A stretch of DNA of 64,000 nt from contig CM024172.1 in NCBI GenBank assembly GCA_013433145.1, positions 6,335,000 through 6,398,999 of the forward strand. Direction: 5' to 3'. The DNA comes from Ascaris suum. Lineage: Eukaryota; Nematoda; Chromadorea; Rhabditida; Ascarididae. Both the position numbers and the translations under genes were made by a program. This document shows positions 54,001 to 64,000 of this stretch, piece after piece. The notes beneath the pieces were generated by a model. That model searched no databases. It was not told where the DNA came from and saw nothing but the letters and a program-made list of their open reading frames with translations. The first letter of the stretch is position 1; every line of letters begins with the position of its first letter.

Positions 54001-56229
54001 CGTTGGTCTAATTAATATGCACGTGGAGGGAATCCTTCGACGTGTAACAACCTCGTTCTCGACAGCAGTGCACCCAGAAATGATTCGGGAATCAACATTC
54101 ACATCCCTGCAAAGCGTTGTTGTTTACTCAAGAGCACCTTCAATACATTTATCGTCAATGACAAATTTGACGCATCGCTTTGATAGGTGGTTTAGTGGAA
54201 TGCAATTCCGCATCCACTACATTTCCTGCACTTGAAAATTTCGTTGAAAATTTCGATGAAATATTAGGCATGGGCATATTCAGCAATTTCACATCATAAA
54301 AATTTTTTGTCGACTTCAAATTTCGCCATTTAATAAAATCATTTCACCACCGTTGATATCCTCGTATCCTTACACATCAACGTCTAATTTCAAAAATTTC
54401 TTTTCCATTCCCTCCAGGATTCCTACTTCATCCCAACACATTTCACGTCATGCTAGCCTCCAGAGCCTCCAATCTTTCAGAACCAGAGTCGCTAAACGTC
54501 TCCAACCTTTCAGCAGTAGCTTCTCTCCATCATCTGATGTCGCATCTCAAAAATGTCTCCATAAGTTTTCAGTTGTTTAACCAGTCTACCGCAAGCAATT
54601 AGACACAAGGCATGTTTAAAAAATTTACAAATAATCTGAATTCTTCACCAATTACAACGATGATGCGCCATGACTAGCCCGCAAACCATCGTCCGGTCAC
54701 TGATAGCCACTGGTCTTGAACGATGATTTATAAATATCGAAGTTAGCGACTTCCTTCCGCACGTTACACATTCCTTTTCACTTCCTTATCTCGATTCACA
54801 ACTCTAAAATATGCAAAAATGACGATAGAACGTTTAAGTAAGTATATATCAATACAGATATTGAACGAATCGATATCAACTCGGAAAGTGACAAAGTGAA
54901 GTCTCATCTAATCTTTGGCTGTCTTGACTAGTTACAAATTTCAACAACCGAATTTCACTACTTCTAAGCGTTTAGCACTGATTCATCAAGCTATCAAACG
55001 ATCATATTAATGGTTATTTAATGGAAAAAACACTGAATCATAACTAATGCGAGATCTGTCCTTAAACATGCTCTTAACATTATCCATCACCGCCTTTGGA
55101 AGTTCACCGCTATTCCTTACGTCCCTAAACATCTTTGCATATCCTTAGAACATCCAAAATCATTTCTTTGGCTAAACATTTGAAGAGCGATTATTTCAAC
55201 CAAAATAAGTCAATCCTATTTTGATTATTATGGAAGCACTAACTTTCAAAAAATATAACATTCGCTTTGTTCGCTTTTCGTAAGCATGAATAATCCGTGT
55301 TTAGTGAATATTATTGCATTCCATGCTTTTCGAAATTTTTAAAAGTATGGAAAATTATATGTAAACAACGGTTGGAACACACACAACAGAGGAAAATTTC
55401 CACGCTAATATATCGTTGGACTTATTCATATTCACATGAGTGGAATAAAGACTTGCCTTCTCAGAAGAGTGGGATAAAGACTCATTCGAGCTGGAACATG
55501 TGTAGCAGGTGATGAAACGAGCGCCACTGCACCTCACCCATTGCCGCGGATAGTCGGATATGAAAAGAGTTGGGACTGATCCGGACCTAGAATTCAGGAT
55601 ACGACACGTGAATCATACACCGATAATAAAGGAAAAAATGAAGAAATACGATACTGTAAGCAATGCAATAAGGTAGTTCACAAAAATAGCTTTTAATTTT
55701 CATCTCCGAGCTCGGAAACCACCGACAATGGACGCTCGTCGAAAACAGGTGGGGGGAGGGGGGAGGGAGAGGGGAGGCAGCAGGAAGTATGACCCAAGCA
55801 ATTCAAAGCATGATAAAGAAATGCATTTAAAGTGAAAAATGCACCTCATAAACATAAAGTGAACGCGCTCATTTTTCTCGACTTCGACACAGATATGACC
55901 AATAAACGAGAAGTAGAGCTGCTTGCTTGTTTACACCTACATATACGGGCATCATCTTGATATATTCAATCTATGCGTCATCCTTTGTAAACATCAACTT
56001 AATATCTAGGAAGATAAATAAAGAATAAAATGTTTCATTCTCGGGTTTGTATAGCATCAGATATAATTACGTGCTGCACATTATTTGCATATTTTCAATG
56101 CTATTGTCGCTTTCATTCTTTCTTTGCACCACATGCACAATTCTTCTTAGACGAATATATATACCGAACTCCCTTACTTGATAAAAGAAAACCCAAGTGA
56201 AGCTCAAAGACGCTGAAATTACTCACCTC
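51061..56229. other. Intergenic, no supported gene
   Basis: The stretch 52.9-54.6 kb is less AT-rich and strongly C/A-biased on the plus strand, with overlapping open frames (53419-53823, 53762-54235). None carries a motif I can name. The minus frame 52987-53175 is likewise unassigned. A G-rich tract lies at 55749-55785. A possible minus-strand exon with TTCTAG acceptor and GG|GTGAGG donor lies at about 55550-55600. Confidence 0.45.
55749..55785 (+). other. G-rich tract with G-quadruplex potential
   Basis: GTGGGGGGAGGGGGGAGGGA followed by GAGGGGAGG: four or more G-runs of three or longer within 35 bases. Structure is inferred only from sequence pattern. Confidence 0.6.
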
Positions 56230-59224
56230 TCATATAAGCACAACATTTTCCTTTAATGATATGCAAACACATTAAAAACATAAGATAATAATTACCAATA
56301 TGTCGAAGTTGTTGAACGTTCGTTTTCGATTGTGCATCTTTAGCAGCCTTCTTCTGATATGTTGGAAATACAGCTGCAGCCATCTGATATATCTTTTCAA
56401 AGATCTTAATTTATGTTAATTTCCAACTATCGCATTTCACATTAAGTATTCACTAGTCAACGTATATCTTCCGGTTAAAAATTATGATCCGTTTTGGAAT
56501 ATTCCGAATTGAGCACTTGAAAGCTGCTTTAAAGCCAGCAGAATGATAACTGAATCAAAGAAACTTCCGTTTCTTAAAAAAATTTTTCTATATGAATCTA
56601 ACTTATACATATGCAGGCCAACACGAAGAACGATAGTCACCGCTAATAAAAAAAATGCCAAACTGACCCATTGCAGGTGGAAATTAAGTGAAAAAGTCAT
56701 TGCGTTACTTACTATTCACGATTCCTTAACAAAAGGACCACCCTATGCGAAGAGAAGTGAGAGTCTTCGAACGCGTTTCACGCCCTCATAGATATACAGA
56801 AGAGCTTACAAGAGTGTTCGCCTAGCAGACATACAAGTCCCATCAAATCACGGCATTCACCACTGAATCTTCTCACCTGCATACACGTTAAGGTATTGTT
56901 CTGGCAGTCGGAAGTTACGTTGACGTAGTGCAACCTACTGAAAAAAGGGAATCAACGTTTGGACAATATTAACGCAGATGTTCAGCGGTTTCCGAAGAGT
57001 TTTGCAAAATTTGAGCAAGCACATTCTTATTGTTTTAAGCTTCGAAATCTATATTCACTATAAGCGTAGCTGCGGGAAAGAGATGGTATAGAGCGATGTT
57101 GGAACGAATACCCTTGAATATCCCACAGTAAAAATTCAATAAATCCCCCTGCATATTGACTAAGAGATGAATACTTAATTCACCACAATGGAACTCGCAC
57201 TTATAGTGCGCGGAAATTCAAGGAAATCGCTATCTCGGTTCAAACCTCATAGACAGCAATGTAAGCCATGAACTTCCTGATATACCTCCAACTCAGATCA
57301 CTCAGACTGAAGTAGAGAGGTATATTTGTCGGGGAATAAAGCAAGGCGACTCGCGCATATAGCGCAGTGGAATGCGAGGTGACGGCAGTTTCGGAGCAGA
57401 CCTCATTAACTGCACCGTCAAGCTCATCAATTCCGATTGTCGCATCAAAGCACTCAGGCGCTGAGCGACGAGACGGGAAATTTCATACCTTGTTATATTA
57501 AAAACTGCAAACAGGAAGCTCATACTTTGTGTGCCAGCTCAATCCCAACATAATTGGAGCAGCTTCTGAATAAAAAGCAAAGCACATCGCCCACGAAACA
57601 AACCACTTATTTTCGAATTACGGAAGTACTATGTGGTTGCCACCCTGGTGAACAACAGAAAAAAATTGAAGCTACGCATATAAATCCCGAAGCTTTAAGC
57701 GATAAGAACATGATCTCCCAAAAACAAAAGCTCTTCAAATCCACTAGCCATCTACGTTATTATCGCTCAAACGCTAATTCCCTTCCTTTTGGGGACCGTA
57801 TTAAGTCAACATAACCTATGCCTGCTGTAACAATCTCTTAACGTGCATACCTGTGATCAACTTTAGTGACGAATACATCGTGCTTGAAAGGGCATTTGTA
57901 CGGCCGGAAACACCCTCTTGTAAACTTATCCGAATCTCTATGCAGAAGTGAAACGAGTTCACTGAATCTACCCTCTCTTCGCATAGGAACGATTTCATTT
58001 GTTGGAGAACGTAAGAAGCATCTCAATAACCTCTTCACTTAACAAGCCCTGCAATGCGCCAGCTCCTTGCCATTCCCCTTCCTCCATTTTCGTAGAAGTT
58101 TTCTCCAGCAAAAAACCTCAGCCACCACATGTTCCGGTTTAGGGCGATCATCGTTTTTCGTTTTGGCTTTTGAATGAAAAAAAAAAAATTAAAGTAACTT
58201 AACCTTTGTAAGCCGCATACGGTGAACCATTTCTAGCGTTGTCTCCTCACCGATTGCTTCATCTGTAACTATTCATGTACTTCCGAAGTTCTGAGGAAAT
58301 TTTGATATCGCAGCCAACCTCAAATGCAAAAACCAGTGATTTTTGAGCGGTAAAAAACCAAAATTTGATAATGAAGAAAAACGATGCCGAAGAGCGTTTG
58401 CAATCCCCTTAACCGAGTGGTCTCAAATATTTTGTTGCTATTAAATGTCCGAAATTGCAAGCCAAAAAATGCGGTTTAAATGATGGTCAAAAAATACCCA
58501 ATGGAAACAGCAGACATAAAGCAAGCAAATTTGCAATAAAATAAAGAAAATGTGCAAAAGTCCTGACGCAATGAGCTTTTGCAAAGACTCATTTTACTTG
58601 CTTGTTGTTGTTGCAACAATTTTTGTGAAAATTACTTTTAATTTTTTCAGAATTGATTTTTAATTTCTTTCGAGTTCTTTCAGGACCAATTTCTTTCAAG
58701 TTCAAGTCCACTCAATTTCTTTCAGGTTCATTTTAATTTCACGTCTAACATCAAAATCTTGATTTACTTTTAAGATTGAAGCTAACCCCGAAAACTTATA
58801 ATAATTTTACTTGAACGGGTGAGACACCCACAAATAATCAATTCGAACTCATTTTGAGGTGACAATTTCTGTTACTAAATATCGTTTCGAAATAATCACA
58901 TATGACACATATTATTAAGTACTTATCATGTGTTTTTCAGTTCCCTTCACCAACGTTTTGTTTCATTTGCAGTTTACAAGCTTCTATATATTGTCGCTAT
59001 GTGGAATTTCATTCATTTATCCTATTTTATACATAAGGATATTCGTGAACGAATGGGAAATACTCACTGTAGTTTTCTCACCGTCCACAATGTGGATAAC
59101 ATTAAACGACCACGAGAAACATTTTTTGGTTGCATTGCAAAACGGCCGCCACTATCAGCTATTGTTGAAGAAGTGTCGCCGTATTTCTGATCGAATGGTT
59201 GCGTGAATTTCATGGACGGCCACT
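56230..59224 (-). CDS. Unrecognised multi-exon gene: secreted or single-pass membrane protein, CUB-like segment suspected
   Basis: I do not recognise this gene. On the minus strand, phase-compatible exons at 58221-58262, 57851-58021, 57286-57460 and 56877-56937 encode a coherent cysteine-bearing extracellular-type sequence. It includes FHFCIEIRI, ECFDATIGIDELDG, VNEVCSET, NIPLYFSLSDLSW and RLHYVNVTSDC, with two N-glycosylation sequons (NVT and NNT). The spacing C-F-D-A-T-I-G-I-D then a cysteine and a run of beta-strands resembles the second half of a CUB domain; this is inference. Further exons at 56782-56804, 56713-56742, 56609-56662 and 56296-56383 would add a hydrophobic helix (LAFFLLAVTIVLRVGL) and a basic tail (HIRRRLLKMHNRKR). 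A short exon with stop ENVVLI ends it at 56230. An upstream exon, 59068-59224, has perfect splice sites, but a connecting exon is missing. The start is unknown. Confidence 0.55.
56296..56383 (-). CDS. Unnamed gene exon with two open frames
   Basis: Acceptor ATATCAG, donor G|GTAATT. In phase with the upstream exons it reads WLQLYFQHIRRRLLKMHNRK, a basic tail. From the ATG directly after the acceptor it reads MAAAVFPTYQKKAAKDAQSK, a plausible protein start of a trans-spliced downstream gene. Sequence alone does not decide. Confidence 0.45.
56609..56662 (-). CDS. Unnamed gene exon, predicted membrane helix
   Basis: 54 bp, phase 2 to 2, acceptor GGGTCAG, donor TAT|GTATAA. LAFFLLAVTIVLRVGLH is a plausible transmembrane segment. 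It is linked to the exons above through two very small exons (56713-56742, 56782-56804) and a 39-bp intron, which is short. Confidence 0.42.
56877..56937 (-). CDS. Unnamed gene exon, two cysteines and two sequons
   Basis: 61 bp, perfect acceptor TTTTTTCAG and donor CAG|GTGAGA, phase 2 to 0. RLHYVNVTSDCQNNTLTCMQ. Confidence 0.68.
57286..57460 (-). CDS. Unnamed gene exon, CUB-like core
   Basis: 175 bp, phase 1 to 2, acceptor CGCTCAG, donor GGAG|GTATAT. PECFDATIGIDELDG, VCSETAVTSHSTALYARVAL and IPLYFSLSDLSW. Another minus frame is open here too, but only this one keeps phase with both neighbours. Confidence 0.65.
57851..58021 (-). CDS. Unnamed gene exon, extracellular segment
   Basis: 171 bp, phase 1 to 1, donor CACAG|GTATGC. 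The frame reads ASYVLQQMKSFLCEERVDSV then FHFCIEIRISLQ. The acceptor (TTATTGAG) is weak; GATTCAG inside the exon is an alternative with the same phase. Confidence 0.6.
58221..58262 (-). CDS. Unnamed gene exon
   Basis: 42 bp between GTTACAG and ACC|GTATGC, phase 1 to 1, EAIGEETTLEMVH. Exit phase matches the next exon at 58021. Confidence 0.5.
59068..59224 (-). CDS. Unnamed gene exon, upstream part
   Basis: Acceptor ATTTTCAG and donor ACA|GTGAGT bound 157 bp, phase 1 to 2, reading SMKFTQPFDQKYGDTSSTI and then MQPKNVSRGRLMLSTLW. Open only in this frame across both consensus sites. An overlapping plus-strand open frame has no splice or family support. Confidence 0.5.

Positions 59225-64000
<4,776 letters not shown>

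Noticed and set aside
57200..57260. tRNA gene from GGTTCAAACC box-B-like sequence
   Set aside because: No matching box A, acceptor stem or T-stem pairing around it; other GGTTCGA sites (3472, 44064, 60239) fail likewise.
57280..57360. Plus-strand RGIKQGD resembling a reverse transcriptase motif
   Set aside because: A seven-residue match with stops on both sides and no other RT motif; the opposite strand is a splice-bounded, phase-consistent exon.

Overview
The window is eukaryotic and almost certainly from a nematode. There are no long uninterrupted genes. Coding sequence comes as short exons (mostly 40-270 bp) bounded by TTTCAG/TTGCAG-type acceptors and GTAAG/GTGAG donors, set in AT-rich introns of up to about 10 kb. 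A perfect 22-nt copy of the nematode spliced leader SL1 lies at 31592-31613. Large introns full of degenerate retroelements and long (TA)n tracts suggest a clade V (Rhabditina), perhaps strongylid, genome. That last step is inference.

Layout. (1) From the left edge to at least 41.0 kb, the minus strand carries most of one large ferlin gene (fer-1/dysferlin family). I assembled about 24 exons by hand, using splice sites, reading-phase continuity and recognisable C2A, C2B, C2C, FerA, FerB and DysF segments. Both ends are missing: the C-terminal exons lie left of base 1, and the start of C2A was not found with confidence. Its introns hold a dead Ty3/Gypsy retrotransposon (7.5-9.3 kb, antisense to the gene), a dead non-LTR retrotransposon (about 21.6-23.1 kb), a 230-bp tandem array plus an LTR-like block containing SL1 (30.3-31.7 kb), a 56-bp palindrome (35.9 kb) and two (TA)n tracts. 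(2) 41-49.6 kb is mostly non-coding. It has an eight-copy, about 122-bp repeat family arranged as three direct plus five inverted copies (45.3-46.3 kb), and one orphan minus-strand exon. (3) 49.6-51.06 kb, plus strand: prefoldin subunit 6 (pfd-6), three exons seen and the first not located. One intron appears to use a GC donor. (4) 56.2-59.2 kb, minus strand: a phase-consistent multi-exon gene for a secreted or membrane protein with a CUB-like segment, a predicted membrane helix and a basic tail. I cannot name it. (5) The rest is intergenic or unassigned: a C/A-rich, relatively GC-rich stretch at 52.9-54.6 kb, a G-rich run at 55.75 kb and a third (TA)n tract at 60.8 kb.

The genes do not form one pathway. 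The ferlin would act in Ca2+-linked membrane fusion (sperm membranous organelles in C. elegans), and prefoldin 6 in cytosolic actin/tubulin folding. The ferlin and pfd-6 are divergently arranged.
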